64,000 nt of DNA from Halorientalis persicus (GCF_900110215.1 NZ_FOCX01000006.1:62001-126000); one strand, 5' to 3'. Shown: positions 44,384-53,112, counted from the first letter of the stretch. A program made the numbers and translations. The notes: generated by a model from the letters alone, not told the origin.

Positions 44384-45691
44384 TCAGGCCGAGGTCGATT
44401 CGGCGGCCTTCTCGGCCTCGACCTGCACGAGGTAGGCCCGGTCGTCGGCGTAGTCGGCGGCGGCCTCGCGGGCGCGCTCGGTGCCGATCCGGTTCAGCGC
44501 CCACGCGGCACTGGCCCGCACCTCGTCGGCGTCGTCCTCGGCCAGCACGTCGGCCAGCGGGTCGATGGCGCGAGTATCACCGAGCAGGCCCAGTGCGCGG
44601 GCCGCCGTCGACCGGACTTCCGCGTCGTCGTCGACCAACTGGTCGGCCACGACCTGCGTCGAGCGCTCGGCGCCGATGGCACCGATGGCGCGCAGGGTCA
44701 CCTTTCGGAGCGCCACGTCGCCGCCCTCGACGTACTCCTCGATGGTGTCCAGGGCGTCCTCGGCCCCGATCCGGCCGAGGATACGGATGGCCTGCTTGTT
44801 GCGTTTCTCGGCCATCGCCAGCAGGTCCTCGGTGGCCTCGGGCGGGGCGATCCGCTCTAGCGAGTCGAGGACGTTCTCCTCCATGAAGTCCGACTCGAAC
44901 GTCTCCAGTCCGAGCAGGATCATCTCCACGGCCTCCTCGTCGCCGTCCTTGTAGGCCTTCTCGTGGAGTTTGACGGCGTTCCACTCGGCCGGGAAGTCCT
45001 TGCGATTCTCGGGGTCGAGCGGGTCGTAAAAGCCCTGTGCGTCGAGCTGTTCCCGGACGAGCAGGTCGTCCCACTCTTCGGCGTCGTCGAGATCGGCTTC
45101 GAGGCCCTCGGCGGCCTCGAGCAGGGTCTCGATGGTCTCGGCGTCGTCGTCCGCGTCGAGGTTCGTGTCGTCGACGATCTCGCTCACCGTGCGGAGTTCC
45201 GCCGCGAGGTCGGCCATCTCGTCGCTGTCGGGCTCGAACGTCTCGACGAGTTGACTGCCGGCGCTGTCGAGGAACTCCTCGACGGCCGGGATGACCTCGA
45301 GTTCGCCGTCCTCGGTCCACTCGGTGGTCTCGACGGTGTCGGCCGCGGCGTCGATCGTCTCGGTCACGTCCTCGGCGTAGGGGCCGCGCTGACTCTCCAC
45401 GTCCTCACGGAGCGAGTCGAGGCGGTCGCGCAGCTCCGCGGCCTCCTCGTTCTCTTCGTCCTCGTCGTCGGGTTCCAGTGCCTCGACGGCCTCCTCGATG
45501 GCGTCGAGGTCAGCGTCGATTGCGTCGAGGTCGGCCTCGGTCTCGGCGTCCTCGAGTGCGTCCTCGACCGAGTCGAGCCGGTTCCCGACGGCCGCCGCGT
45601 CGGCCGCGGGTACGTCGGCCCCGCCCTCGGGTGCAGTCTCGGCGTCGGTGTCGGCCTCGTTCGCGCCGTCCCCGTCGTCGCCGTTGCTCAT
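44384..45691 (-). CDS. acidic HEAT-repeat protein
   Basis: The start is the ATG at 45691 (MSNGDDGDGANEADTD); a much longer open frame above overlaps pssA in another frame and is not real. The 435-residue protein begins with a very acidic coiled-coil-like region (about 25-215) and continues as HEAT/PBS-lyase-type repeats (about 260-415; AIRILGRIGAEDALDTIEEY, TLRAIGAIGAE, ARALGLLGDTRAIDPL, AWALNRIGTERAREAA). HEAT repeats bind other proteins. The partner is not indicated. The gene follows pssA by 35 bases on the same strand. Confidence 0.85.
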   Translation of the reverse strand: MSNGDDGDGANEADTDAETAPEGGADVPAADAAAVGNRLDSVEDALEDAETEADLDAIDADLDAIEEAVEALEPDDEDEENEEAAELRDRLDSLREDVESQRGPYAEDVTETIDAAADTVETTEWTEDGELEVIPAVEEFLDSAGSQLVETFEPDSDEMADLAAELRTVSEIVDDTNLDADDDAETIETLLEAAEGLEADLDDAEEWDDLLVREQLDAQGFYDPLDPENRKDFPAEWNAVKLHEKAYKDGDEEAVEMILLGLETFESDFMEENVLDSLERIAPPEATEDLLAMAEKRNKQAIRILGRIGAEDALDTIEEYVEGGDVALRKVTLRAIGAIGAERSTQVVADQLVDDDAEVRSTAARALGLLGDTRAIDPLADVLAEDDADEVRASAAWALNRIGTERAREAAADYADDRAYLVQVEAEKAAESTSA

Positions 45692-45726
45692 ACCCGAACA
45701 CTCGACTGTCCGCACAAAAGGCGTTT

Positions 45727-46491
45727 CTATTCGGTATCCGCGCCTGGGGTCGGATCGCGACTCTCCTCGGCCCCCTCCTCGGGCGCGTCGACGAGGTACC
45801 GCCGGTAGAACCACGGGCCGATGAGGTAGAGGACCGCGCCCACCAGCAGGGCCCGGGGAAATAGCCGACCGAAGGCGGTCGGTGCGACGATGGCCCCCGC
45901 CTGGACCGTGCCCATCCCCAGCGCGTGGGACGCGCGCAGTTCCGGGTAGGTTATCGTCGTGATCATCAGGTACGTGAACACGGCCGTCATCGCGAGCAAC
46001 GCCGTCGCGCCGCGAGCGCCGGGGACCCCCGCCAGATAGACGACGGCCAGGATCGTGGCCGCCAGCGTCGTCTGGACCCCTTCGGTCTCGTCGCTGCCGA
46101 TGTCGTAAGCGGTGTACATCCCGAGTCGGACGACGCCCGACCCGACGAACAGCGCGGGGACGACGAGGGCGGTGGCCAGCAGTGCCGGCGGATCGGACCC
46201 TGAGAGGGTCAGGCCCCACTCCGCGCTGGCGACGCTGAAGACGAAGATTGCGGGCGCGACACAGAAGGAAGCCACGTCGGCCAGCGAGTCGATGAACTCC
46301 CCGACCGGCGTACTTCCGACTTTCCGGGCGAGGACGCCGTCGAGTCCGTCGGCGACGGCCGCCAGCAGGATCAGGCGCGCGCCCAGGGCCGGACTGGCAG
46401 TGGCGGCGACCGCGGCCGCGAAGCCCAGCCCTGCGTTTGCCACCGTCACCAGGTCGGCGAGTCCCAGCCGGCCGACGAACCGCGGCTGCAT
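45727..46491 (-). CDS. pssA: archaetidylserine synthase (CDP-alcohol phosphatidyltransferase)
   Basis: The 254-residue membrane protein has the CDP-alcohol phosphatidyltransferase signature DGLDGVLARKVGSTPVGEFIDSLADV (about residues 45-70), DG..AR...G...D...D, and about seven helices. It matches PssA of haloarchaea, which makes archaetidylserine for archaetidylethanolamine. Together with PssD and archaeosortase ArtA it takes part in lipid attachment to the C-terminus of surface proteins (established for Haloferax). Neither pssD nor artA is seen in this window. It is followed by the HEAT-repeat gene. Confidence 0.92.
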   Translation of the reverse strand: MQPRFVGRLGLADLVTVANAGLGFAAAVAATASPALGARLILLAAVADGLDGVLARKVGSTPVGEFIDSLADVASFCVAPAIFVFSVASAEWGLTLSGSDPPALLATALVVPALFVGSGVVRLGMYTAYDIGSDETEGVQTTLAATILAVVYLAGVPGARGATALLAMTAVFTYLMITTITYPELRASHALGMGTVQAGAIVAPTAFGRLFPRALLVGAVLYLIGPWFYRRYLVDAPEEGAEESRDPTPGADTE

Positions 46492-46539
46492 ACCTCCCGG
46501 TCGGAGGACCGCCGCCTTAGTCCGTTCGATACGACCCCG

Positions 46540-46809
46540 TCACTCGATGGCGTGCATCAGCCCCGTCACGAGCAACCCGAAGGCCGCGACCGTCCCGAAC
46601 ACGACGAGGACGCCCGCGATCCGGTTGTCTCCGTCGGGGTCGAACCCGTAGCCGAGGACGCTCGCCAGGCCGACAAGCGCCACGACCGCGCCCGCGCCCA
46701 CGCCGACGCCGGTCAGTCGCGGAATCTTCGTGCCGAACTCCACTGCGGCGGCCGCGACCGTCGCGAGCCCGACGAGGAGCAGGCCCGCCCCGAACTGCGT
46801 CCGTTCCAT
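46540..46809 (-). CDS. small three-helix membrane protein
   Basis: The 89-residue protein starts at the ATG at 46809 (MERTQFGAGLLLVGLA) and has three hydrophobic segments (about 7-22, 30-50 and 63-84). The region above the ATG in the same frame is the antisense strand of the halocyanin-like gene and is not coding. It sits 48 bases before pssA on the same strand and may be co-transcribed with it. No family is recognised. Confidence 0.7.
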   Translation of the reverse strand: MERTQFGAGLLLVGLATVAAAAVEFGTKIPRLTGVGVGAGAVVALVGLASVLGYGFDPDGDNRIAGVLVVFGTVAAFGLLVTGLMHAIE

Positions 46810-46917
46810 ACCGCTTCGTCCGAGCGCCGGGTAGAAAAGTCCGCGCACTCGGCTTCCTGCCGCTGGCGACCGTCCGGAACCGCGCGACATATCACGCTCC
46901 GGTCCTGACCCCAGAGT

Positions 46918-47415
46918 ATGCGCAGACGGGCCTTCCTCGCGAGCGTCGGTGGTACGGCCGTCACAGTTTCGGTCGCCGGCTGTCTCGGCTCGGGCGGCGC
47001 CGGAACGGCAGACGACGAGTACGACATCGGTATGTCGACCTCCGCGTTCCGCCCGGCGGAGTTCGCGGTTGCCCCCGGTACCACCGTAGTCTGGAAGAAC
47101 ACCAGCAAGAGTACCCACACCGTCACCGCCTACGAGAGCGGTATTCCGGACGAGGCGGACTTCTTCGCCTCCGGCGGGTTCGAGAGCACGCAGGCCGCCC
47201 GCGACGGCTGGCTGAAAAACAGCGGCGGCGGGTTCTCCAGCAACGAGACCTACGAACACACCTTCACCGTCCCCGGCACCTACGAGTACTTCTGCATCCC
47301 CCACGAGAAGACCGGGATGGTCGGCACCATCGAGGTCACCGAGAACGCGACCCGCACACCGAAGACGCCGGTGACCACCACGCACGGGACGGCAGCCGGG
47401 ACCGACGCCGAGTGA
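46918..47415 (+). CDS. halocyanin-like blue copper protein, Tat-exported lipoprotein
   Basis: The 165-residue protein has a twin-arginine signal (MRRRAFLASVGG) with a lipobox cysteine (VAGC, about residue 21), so it is folded before export and lipid-anchored outside. The cupredoxin domain (about 33-140) has the copper ligands: histidine in STHTVTAY, then cysteine, histidine and methionine in YFCIPHEKTGMVG. A Thr/Pro-rich tail follows (about 143-165). Halocyanins are membrane-bound electron carriers like plastocyanin. A partner oxidase is not in the window. Confidence 0.93.
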   Translation: MRRRAFLASVGGTAVTVSVAGCLGSGGAGTADDEYDIGMSTSAFRPAEFAVAPGTTVVWKNTSKSTHTVTAYESGIPDEADFFASGGFESTQAARDGWLKNSGGGFSSNETYEHTFTVPGTYEYFCIPHEKTGMVGTIEVTENATRTPKTPVTTTHGTAAGTDAE

Positions 47416-47464
47416 CGCGCGCGGACGGACAGGCCTCGACCGGCGTCGTCACTCTCGGCGCGTG

Positions 47465-47477
47465 AAAAAATCGAAAA
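47465..47477 (-). terminator. T-rich terminator after rps3ae
   Basis: On the minus strand the stop codon of rps3ae is followed within 25 bases by T4 and T6 runs (CGATTTTCGATTTTTTCACG). T-rich tracts are the usual archaeal termination signal. Confidence 0.6.
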
Positions 47478-47487
47478 TCGGGTCGGA

Positions 47488-48153
47488 TTACGCCTCGTCG
47501 TCCACGTCTTCGTCGGCCGCCACGTCGGTGTCGTCCTCGTCCACGTCGACGCTGGCCTCCTCTTCGGCGGCGACTTCCTCGGGGCGGGCCTCGAGGGTCG
47601 TCTTCTGGATCTCGACGCGGCGCACCGGGTAGATGAGCTTCGCGTCGTTGTAGATGGCCGAGGAGAGGCGACCTTCGACGACGCTGTCGACGAGGTCTTT
47701 GAAGGTGCGGTCGCTCGCGGCCTCCTCGACGAGGTCGATCATCGTCCGGCGGATGGCCTTCTCCTGGCTGTGGTCCGCCGATTTGGTCGTGTACGCGACG
47801 GGCTGGATCTGCAGCCGGTAGTCGTCGGTCGTCAGCACGGTGACGAAGGCCTCGATCTTCGAGGAGCCCCGGCGGACGAGGCTGCGCTTGTAGTCGCGTG
47901 TCAGCTCGAAGGTGTCGAACTGGGTGTAGGCCGAGTCACCGGCCACCTCGTCGACCTGGAAGGTGAGCTTCTTGTTGTTCTCGCTGGCGTCCGATTTCAG
48001 ATCGCCCAGCGTGGTTTCGATGGTCCGTCCGAGGACCTGTTCCGATTCTTCTGCGGGCGTGTCACCGAGTTCCTCGCGCTCGAACTGCTCGGGCGCGAAC
48101 ACGGTGTACCACTGCTTGCCCTGCTTCTGTCGTGAAACTGATCGTTCGCTCAT
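47488..48153 (-). CDS. rps3ae: 30S ribosomal protein S3Ae (eS1)
   Basis: The 221-residue protein starts at the ATG at 48153 (MSERSVSRQKQGKQWYTVFAPEQF). It has the family stretches VLGRTIETTLGDL, DTFELTRDYKRSLVRRGSSKIEAFVTVLTTDDY and YPVRRVEIQKTTLEA, with an acidic C-terminal tail (about 190-221) typical of halophiles. It is the last gene of the four-gene operon from rps15, overlapping pcc1 by ATGA. Confidence 0.96.
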   Translation of the reverse strand: MSERSVSRQKQGKQWYTVFAPEQFEREELGDTPAEESEQVLGRTIETTLGDLKSDASENNKKLTFQVDEVAGDSAYTQFDTFELTRDYKRSLVRRGSSKIEAFVTVLTTDDYRLQIQPVAYTTKSADHSQEKAIRRTMIDLVEEAASDRTFKDLVDSVVEGRLSSAIYNDAKLIYPVRRVEIQKTTLEARPEEVAAEEEASVDVDEDDTDVAADEDVDDEA

Positions 48154-48371
48154 GATTGTGTCTGGGTTAGTTCGTCCGCAACTGTGCAGTTGACCACGTA
48201 ATCGTCGACCGTCGCGTGCAACCCGCCGGTCGACTCCCGTTCGATGACCGTCCTGACCGTCTCGCCGTCGACCGTCGTCTCCATCTCGTCGGTGTTGTCC
48301 GGCCCGAGCGCGGCCGCGACCATCGCGGCCCGCTCGGCATCGTCGTGGGTCGTCTCGATGACGGCTCTCAT
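48150..48371 (-). CDS. pcc1: KEOPS complex subunit Pcc1
   Basis: The 73-residue protein starts at the ATG at 48371 (MRAVIETTHDDAERAAMVAAALGPDNTDEM) and continues with a VRTVIERESTGGLHATVDDYVVNCTVADEL pattern typical of Pcc1. Pcc1 is the dimerisation subunit of KEOPS, which makes the t6A modification of tRNA together with Kae1, Bud32 and Cgi121. It overlaps the RecJ-like gene and rps3ae by four bases at each side, so the four genes are translated together. Confidence 0.9.
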   Translation of the reverse strand: MRAVIETTHDDAERAAMVAAALGPDNTDEMETTVDGETVRTVIERESTGGLHATVDDYVVNCTVADELTQTQS

Positions 48372-49531
48372 AGTGCCTCCCTGAACGCCTCGATGAACGA
48401 GGCGGTGTCGGTCTCGAAGCCGGCCTGTGCGTGCCGGCTCGTCCCGGTCGCACGGCCGCCGACGCGCTCGACTGCCGCGTCCATCGTCGCGCCGAGCTGG
48501 CGGTCCTCGACCGCCGCTGCGGCGGCCTGCCCGTCGGTGACGAACAGCGCCACCGGCTCCGGCGACCGGAAGTCCCGGCACAGGCGCGCGGCTGTCCCGA
48601 CCGGAATCGACGCCGAATCGGGGAGGTCGAGGTCGTCCGCGCCAGCGCGAGCGACGAACAGGCCGTCGTACCGACCCGTCGTCGCGTTCGCGAGCGCCTG
48701 GTGGGCGCGCTCGCCGTGGGTCTGCCAGGCGTCGAGGGCCGCATCGCGCGCGTCGTGACCGAGCGCCAGCGCGACGCCGGTGCCGGGCGCTTCCCGGGCG
48801 ACGGCGTCCAGCACGTCACCGTACCCCTCGACGGTCCCGAAGGGACCGCCTGCGTGGGGAAAGAGTGCGTCCTCGACGCACTCGGCGGCGCGCTGGGTCG
48901 CGTCGTCGGCTCCGACGGTGCGGAGTGCGATCATCGACGCGAGCCGTCTGCGCTCGTCCTCGTCCATGCTGTCGGCGTCCTCGGCCGCGAGCATGAGGTT
49001 GCAGTCGGCCAGCGCGGTCCGAACGTCGTCCGGGTCGCCCGAGAACGGTGCGTGCAGGCGGGTGCCGTAGGCCAGTCCCTCGATGAGGTCCGTCCTCGGC
49101 GTCGCGACGCCCGGACGGCGTTCGACGCCCGCGGCCTCGCGCAGGTGGCCACTCGGTGTGGCGGCGGCCACGGTCGCACCGGCCAGCGCGAGGACGGCGT
49201 CGGCGCTACCGAGTTCCTCGGCGGCCCGAAACGCGACCTCGCTGATCGGCTGCGAGCCGGACGGAATCGCGGCGTCCACGGTGGCGTCGTCGCGGCCGAG
49301 CGTAATCGTCGCGTCGGCCTCGGTGGCCCGCTCGGCGGTCGCGGTCGGGGCGACGACGCTGGCCTGGAAGGGCCGGTCGGTCGCCGCGAGCGCCCGCGCG
49401 AGAACGCCGGTCGCCGCCAGGGCGTCGCCGTCGGCGGTCGCGACGAGCCGAACGAACTCGGCGTCGCGGCAGACGGCGGCCACGTCGCTCGCGGCCGAGG
49501 CTGACTCGGCTGGACGGTCGGCGGTGGACAT
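48368..49531 (-). CDS. RecJ/Cdc45-like DHH-superfamily protein, DHH motif lost
   Basis: The 387-residue protein has the size and layout of the archaeal RecJ-like proteins found in the rps15-pcc1-rps3ae operon. The N-terminal part resembles motif I of DHH proteins (VATADGDALAATGVL), but the histidine is missing. Where DHH is expected there is TITLGRDDATVDA. Near its end SRHAQAGFETDTASF replaces the usual GGGH motif, with VGGRATGTSRHA before it. It may therefore be inactive as a nuclease and act like Cdc45 as a partner of the replicative helicase or GINS. Its end overlaps pcc1 and its start abuts rps15. Confidence 0.75.
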   Translation of the reverse strand: MSTADRPAESASAASDVAAVCRDAEFVRLVATADGDALAATGVLARALAATDRPFQASVVAPTATAERATEADATITLGRDDATVDAAIPSGSQPISEVAFRAAEELGSADAVLALAGATVAAATPSGHLREAAGVERRPGVATPRTDLIEGLAYGTRLHAPFSGDPDDVRTALADCNLMLAAEDADSMDEDERRRLASMIALRTVGADDATQRAAECVEDALFPHAGGPFGTVEGYGDVLDAVAREAPGTGVALALGHDARDAALDAWQTHGERAHQALANATTGRYDGLFVARAGADDLDLPDSASIPVGTAARLCRDFRSPEPVALFVTDGQAAAAAVEDRQLGATMDAAVERVGGRATGTSRHAQAGFETDTASFIEAFREAL

Positions 49532-49993
49532 CTACAGGAGTTCCTTGGCTTTGTCGTAGGAGTACGTGAAGTCGGCGTCGAGCTCGTCGCCGCGGTAGTA
49601 ATCGACCAGGCGGCGGATCTTCGACTGGGTGTTCTGGAGCGCGCGCTTGTTCTGATGGTCGTTGGGGTTCTCGTCCATGTGATCGCGCAGACGGACGGCC
49701 CGCTTCATCAGGTTGCGCAGGTCCTCGGGGAACTCGGGCTCGGCGTCGTGCTCCTCGAGGATCTCGGTAATCTTCTTGTCCGTGGCGAGGGCCACGTCTG
49801 GGACCGGCGTCCCCTGGACGCCCTCGTCACGGAGCTTCAGCCCGATCTCGCTGGGACTGTGCCCCTGCTCTGCCAGTTCGACGACGCGTTCTTCGACGGC
49901 GTCGGCGTCGACGTCGCTCCACTCCGGCGGTTCGTCTGCCACGGGCTTGTCCGAGTCGGACGAGCCGCGGCGGCGTGTGTGCATTCGTGCCAT
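49532..49993 (-). CDS. rps15: 30S ribosomal protein S15
   Basis: The 153-residue protein starts at the ATG at 49993 (MARMHTRRRGSSDSDKP). It has the archaeal S15 N-terminal extension (EWSDVDADAVEERVVELAEQGHSPSEIGLKLRD) and the S15 core (LRNLMKRAVRLRDHMDENPNDHQNKRALQNTQSKIRRLVDYYR). It is the first gene of the operon rps15-recJ-like-pcc1-rps3ae; the next start codon follows directly after its stop. Confidence 0.97.
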   Translation of the reverse strand: MARMHTRRRGSSDSDKPVADEPPEWSDVDADAVEERVVELAEQGHSPSEIGLKLRDEGVQGTPVPDVALATDKKITEILEEHDAEPEFPEDLRNLMKRAVRLRDHMDENPNDHQNKRALQNTQSKIRRLVDYYRGDELDADFTYSYDKAKELL

Positions 49994-50327
49994 TGTTGAG
50001 TGATTGGAACCGCATCGACCGCTGTCCGGCGTGCCGGCAGGCGGTGCTGGCCTCGGTGGCCGACACCGCGGGCCGGCGGACTGCCGAAACACTACCGCAA
50101 TCCCAAGCCGCGAAAGTGAACGTAGCGGCGCGTCGGATTTGCGGTCGTGCTGTTCCCACCCCAACCTTCCCGCTCTCACACTTTACGGTTTCTACTCGCG
50201 GTTCCGGACGCCCCCTACGTATCGGCGTCACTCTCGAACTCGAATCCGGCGTGTCTGGGTTTCTTTCGCCCAGTTCTGAGAATACGGCCAGAGCGCTTTT
50301 GCTCCTCGGTACGCAACCTGTGGCAAT
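49994..50327. other. divergent intergenic region, no gene recognised
   Basis: This 334-base gap lies between rps15 and the divergent 520-residue pilin-like gene and must contain both promoters. The A/T content is somewhat raised toward 50280-50327, but I see no strong TATA box. No small gene or structured RNA is evident. Confidence 0.5.
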
Positions 50328-51890
50328 ATGGTAGCAGGGACGCGGCGGCCGGGAACGCGCGCACAATCCGGGCCGATCGGCTACGTCCTCGTGTTCGCCA
50401 TCGTCATGGCCGGGATGGCGATCATCGTGCTCATCGGCGTCGGTGGACTCTCGGAGACCCAATCCCAGTCCGAAATCCAGCGCGCCGAACACTCGATGAC
50501 GCTTTTCGACTCCCGGGCAGCGATGGTCGCGCTGGGCGATTCCAACGGACAGACGATCTCGTTCGGGCAGGGCGGCGGTACGTTCTCGGTCCAGGACGAG
50601 TCCGGGTGGATGCGTATCGTCCACAACAACTACTCCGAAGACGACGACGACGAGCGCGAGGTGATCTACAACAAGTCGCTGGGTGCGTTGCTCTACGAGA
50701 ACGGCGACCAGTCGCTGGCATACCAGGGGGGCGGCGTCTGGCGGCACGCCCCCGACGGCGAGGCCCGCATGATCTCCCCACCGGAGTTTCACTACCGGGG
50801 CGCGACGCTGACGCTTCCGATCATCCGTACGCTCGGCGGCGGCAACGCCAAGGGGAGCGTCGACGTCTCGATCCAGCCACAGACGCAGGCCGATCTGGTC
50901 TTCCCCGCCAGGTCGCCGCCGACCGTCGGCGACGAGATCGGCGTCCCCTACAACGGCACCGAGCGCAACTACACGAACCCGATCCGCAACGGGACGGTCA
51001 ACGTCTCCGTTCGGAGCGACTACTACGAGGCCTGGGCGACGTACTTCCGGGAGCGAACGACCGGCGAAGTCACCGTGTGGGACAGCAACCGAACCGTCCG
51101 CCTCCAGTTGAAGTCCATCGGCGGCCCGCCCGGGTCCTTCACCATCCCCGAAGAGGGTGAGAGCGTCCCGGCGGACGGGATCGCCGAGGGGCACCCGCTC
51201 AAAACGTTCGAGTTCGACATCGTCTACACCAACGGAAACAACGACCACTTCTCGCTGTACGACGAGCAGAACAATCAGGAGTACGAGTTACACGTCCTCC
51301 CGACGGGGAACAACTACCACAGTAGCTGTCCGGGCTCACCGCCGGACTCGGACGTGTACGTCGGGATGTACTACTACTCCGGTGACGGCTCCGGCGAGTA
51401 CGAGTACTGGGAGGCCGAGATCGACCCCTCGAACAGCGCGATCAGCTGGAGCTGTACCAGCGACGGCCCGCAACTGTCGATCGATATGCTCTCCGATTCT
51501 GTCGACATGGACTACGACCAGGACGCGCCCGGGATCAGTTGCGGGAACGGCGGCAACAAGTGGCGCTTCGGTGAGAACATCAAGTGTGACTACTCCCACG
51601 GCGACGCGACGCTCGACCAGCACGCTGGGGCCGGCGTCGGCTGGGAGCCGACCGTTCAGTACTCCGCGGGAGACACCGCGACCGGGCGCACGCTCGACGA
51701 AATCGTCAACCACTACACCTCGGTGATGGGCCCCGACATCGACATGACCTCACAGATGGGGCCGGGGAACAGTCGTGCCATCGTGCAGGACGCCTCCTCG
51801 GGGACGCTCACCTACGAGACCGCGAGCGGCGCGGAGTACATCACGTACCTCCACGTGACGGAAAACGAGATCGCGGTCGACTTCGACTAG
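50328..51890 (+). CDS. pilin-like protein with long extracellular tail (module 1, long gene)
   Basis: The 520-residue protein begins RRPGTRAQSGPIGYVLVFA, an archaeal pilin-type leader (cleavage would fall before Q or S) followed by one hydrophobic helix (about 16-40). It shares two motifs with three other proteins of the locus: GGVWR followed by SPPEFHYR (about 138-158), and EAWATYF (about 233). After the second motif comes a tail of about 275 residues (Cys, Tyr, Asp and Gly-rich: GNNYHSSCPGSPPDSDVYVG, SWSCTSDG), ending with DEIVNHYTSVMGPDIDM. It resembles haloarchaeal DUF7289-type proteins (by memory). The tail may be an adhesin or tip domain. It converges on the five-gene minus-strand operon with a four-base overlap. 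Confidence 0.8.
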   Translation: MVAGTRRPGTRAQSGPIGYVLVFAIVMAGMAIIVLIGVGGLSETQSQSEIQRAEHSMTLFDSRAAMVALGDSNGQTISFGQGGGTFSVQDESGWMRIVHNNYSEDDDDEREVIYNKSLGALLYENGDQSLAYQGGGVWRHAPDGEARMISPPEFHYRGATLTLPIIRTLGGGNAKGSVDVSIQPQTQADLVFPARSPPTVGDEIGVPYNGTERNYTNPIRNGTVNVSVRSDYYEAWATYFRERTTGEVTVWDSNRTVRLQLKSIGGPPGSFTIPEEGESVPADGIAEGHPLKTFEFDIVYTNGNNDHFSLYDEQNNQEYELHVLPTGNNYHSSCPGSPPDSDVYVGMYYYSGDGSGEYEYWEAEIDPSNSAISWSCTSDGPQLSIDMLSDSVDMDYDQDAPGISCGNGGNKWRFGENIKCDYSHGDATLDQHAGAGVGWEPTVQYSAGDTATGRTLDEIVNHYTSVMGPDIDMTSQMGPGNSRAIVQDASSGTLTYETASGAEYITYLHVTENEIAVDFD

Positions 51891-52639
51891 GTCTCGAACT
51901 CGAAGTTGATCAGGGTCCGCGTGACCGACAGCCGCTTCGGATCGTCGATCCGACACTGGACCGTCTCCGGGCGGGTTATCTTGCAGGTGGCGTCGGCGTC
52001 GTCTTCGAGGTAGCGCCGCCAGAGCCGGTACCGCGGCGAGGTAACGTTGACGATCAGGGCGTCGTAGTCGGCCTGCCGCTGGACGAATTCGGGCAACGGT
52101 TCCCGGACCGCCCGTTCGGCCCGGACTCGGACCGTACCGCCGCTGACGCTCGTGGCGTTGCCCATCTGCTTGGTCTGGATGATCGGGATGATCACTTCGC
52201 CGTCCGTGAACCGGAACGGTGGCTCCTGGCTGACGACGCCGCCCTGTGGCGAGTCACGGAAGACGGCACCGCCCTCGTAGACGATGGCCGTATCGCTGCG
52301 CCCCTCGTACATGATCGGCGTCGCCGAGTAGGAGACGTTCGGATTCTCTCCGCCCGGATCGACGCCGGTGACGTTGATTCTGATAGGTGACCGAACCTCC
52401 AGCCGTGCGTTGTCGAGTTTGATCTCGGTCGAACGGCTCGGCGCACCCTCCTGGTGGATGTCGGTCATGTTGTCCGCGAGCACGTCGAAGGCTCGCTCGG
52501 CGTTGTTCACCTGCTCGGCGTCGCGCGCGTCCTGTAAGATGCTGATGCCGCTGACCGAGACGATACCCACGGTCGCCGCGACCAGCGAGAACACGATCAC
52601 GAATCCGATCACGTCGCTCACTGCACGGTTTCGGCTCAT
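51887..52639 (-). CDS. pilin-like protein, last gene of module 1 operon
   Basis: The 250-residue protein has a pilin-like start, RNRAVSDVIGFVIVFSLVA, with a single helix (about 7-32) after a short basic leader. The body carries the shared motifs GGAVFRDSPQG with PPFRF (about 126-145) and RLWRRYL (about 206). It lacks a long tail. Its ATG overlaps the upstream gene's stop. Counterpart in module 2: 61181-61993. A structural minor pilin is likely but unproven. Confidence 0.8.
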   Translation of the reverse strand: MSRNRAVSDVIGFVIVFSLVAATVGIVSVSGISILQDARDAEQVNNAERAFDVLADNMTDIHQEGAPSRSTEIKLDNARLEVRSPIRINVTGVDPGGENPNVSYSATPIMYEGRSDTAIVYEGGAVFRDSPQGGVVSQEPPFRFTDGEVIIPIIQTKQMGNATSVSGGTVRVRAERAVREPLPEFVQRQADYDALIVNVTSPRYRLWRRYLEDDADATCKITRPETVQCRIDDPKRLSVTRTLINFEFET

Positions 52640-53112
52640 GTCGATTCGTCCTCCAGTGCGAGTTCGTCGCTCGCGGTGTAGTTGACCGCGATGGTTCCGC
52701 CGGACACCGACGACGACTCGATCGGCGTCGACGTTTTCACGGGGACCCTGACGGCGATCTCGGGATCGGTCGTCCGAACCACGACCTGCGGGTCGGTCCC
52801 GCCGTCGAACCTGACCTCGTAGGTGCTTCCGGCCACGCGTGCCGGAAGGTCGCGACCGACCTGCACCGACTCGTTGTCGCTCGTCGTCTCCACCAGCCGG
52901 TCGGCCATCTCCACGTCGGAACTCACCTGTTCGGCCAGCACTTCCAGTTCCGTCTCGATGCTCTGATCGCGCTGGTTCTCGACGAACGTCCCGCCCGCCA
53001 ACAGCAGACCCGTGACTAGGATGAGCGCGATGGCCAGCCCGAGCACGTAGTTCAGCGTCGTCGAGACGCCGCGGTCGTCACGCGTCGCCGTCCGCTTCGC
53101 TCCCTCAGTCAT
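52636..53112 (-). CDS. pilin-like protein, fourth gene of module 1 operon
   Basis: The start is the ATG at 53112 (MTEGAKRTATRDDRGVSTTLNYVLGLAIAL); a GTG nine bases up is possible. The 158-residue product has a basic leader ending in DRG, then a hydrophobic helix (about 17-38) and a beta-rich, acidic outer part. It looks like DUF7266-type haloarchaeal proteins (by memory). Its counterpart in module 2 is 61995-62453: both have DVNEV/ELEVL-type helices after the membrane segment and RDLPARVAGSTYEVRF or VSLPSRVGGGGYNIEL, clearly the same fold. It overlaps the previous gene by 8 bases. Confidence 0.82.
   Translation of the reverse strand: MTEGAKRTATRDDRGVSTTLNYVLGLAIALILVTGLLLAGGTFVENQRDQSIETELEVLAEQVSSDVEMADRLVETTSDNESVQVGRDLPARVAGSTYEVRFDGGTDPQVVVRTTDPEIAVRVPVKTSTPIESSSVSGGTIAVNYTASDELALEDEST

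Noticed and set aside
44384-46219. A long minus-strand frame extending the HEAT-repeat protein up into pssA
   Set aside because: The extra N-terminal part is out of frame with pssA, Arg/Gly-rich and unlike protein. The ATG at 45691 gives the expected start.
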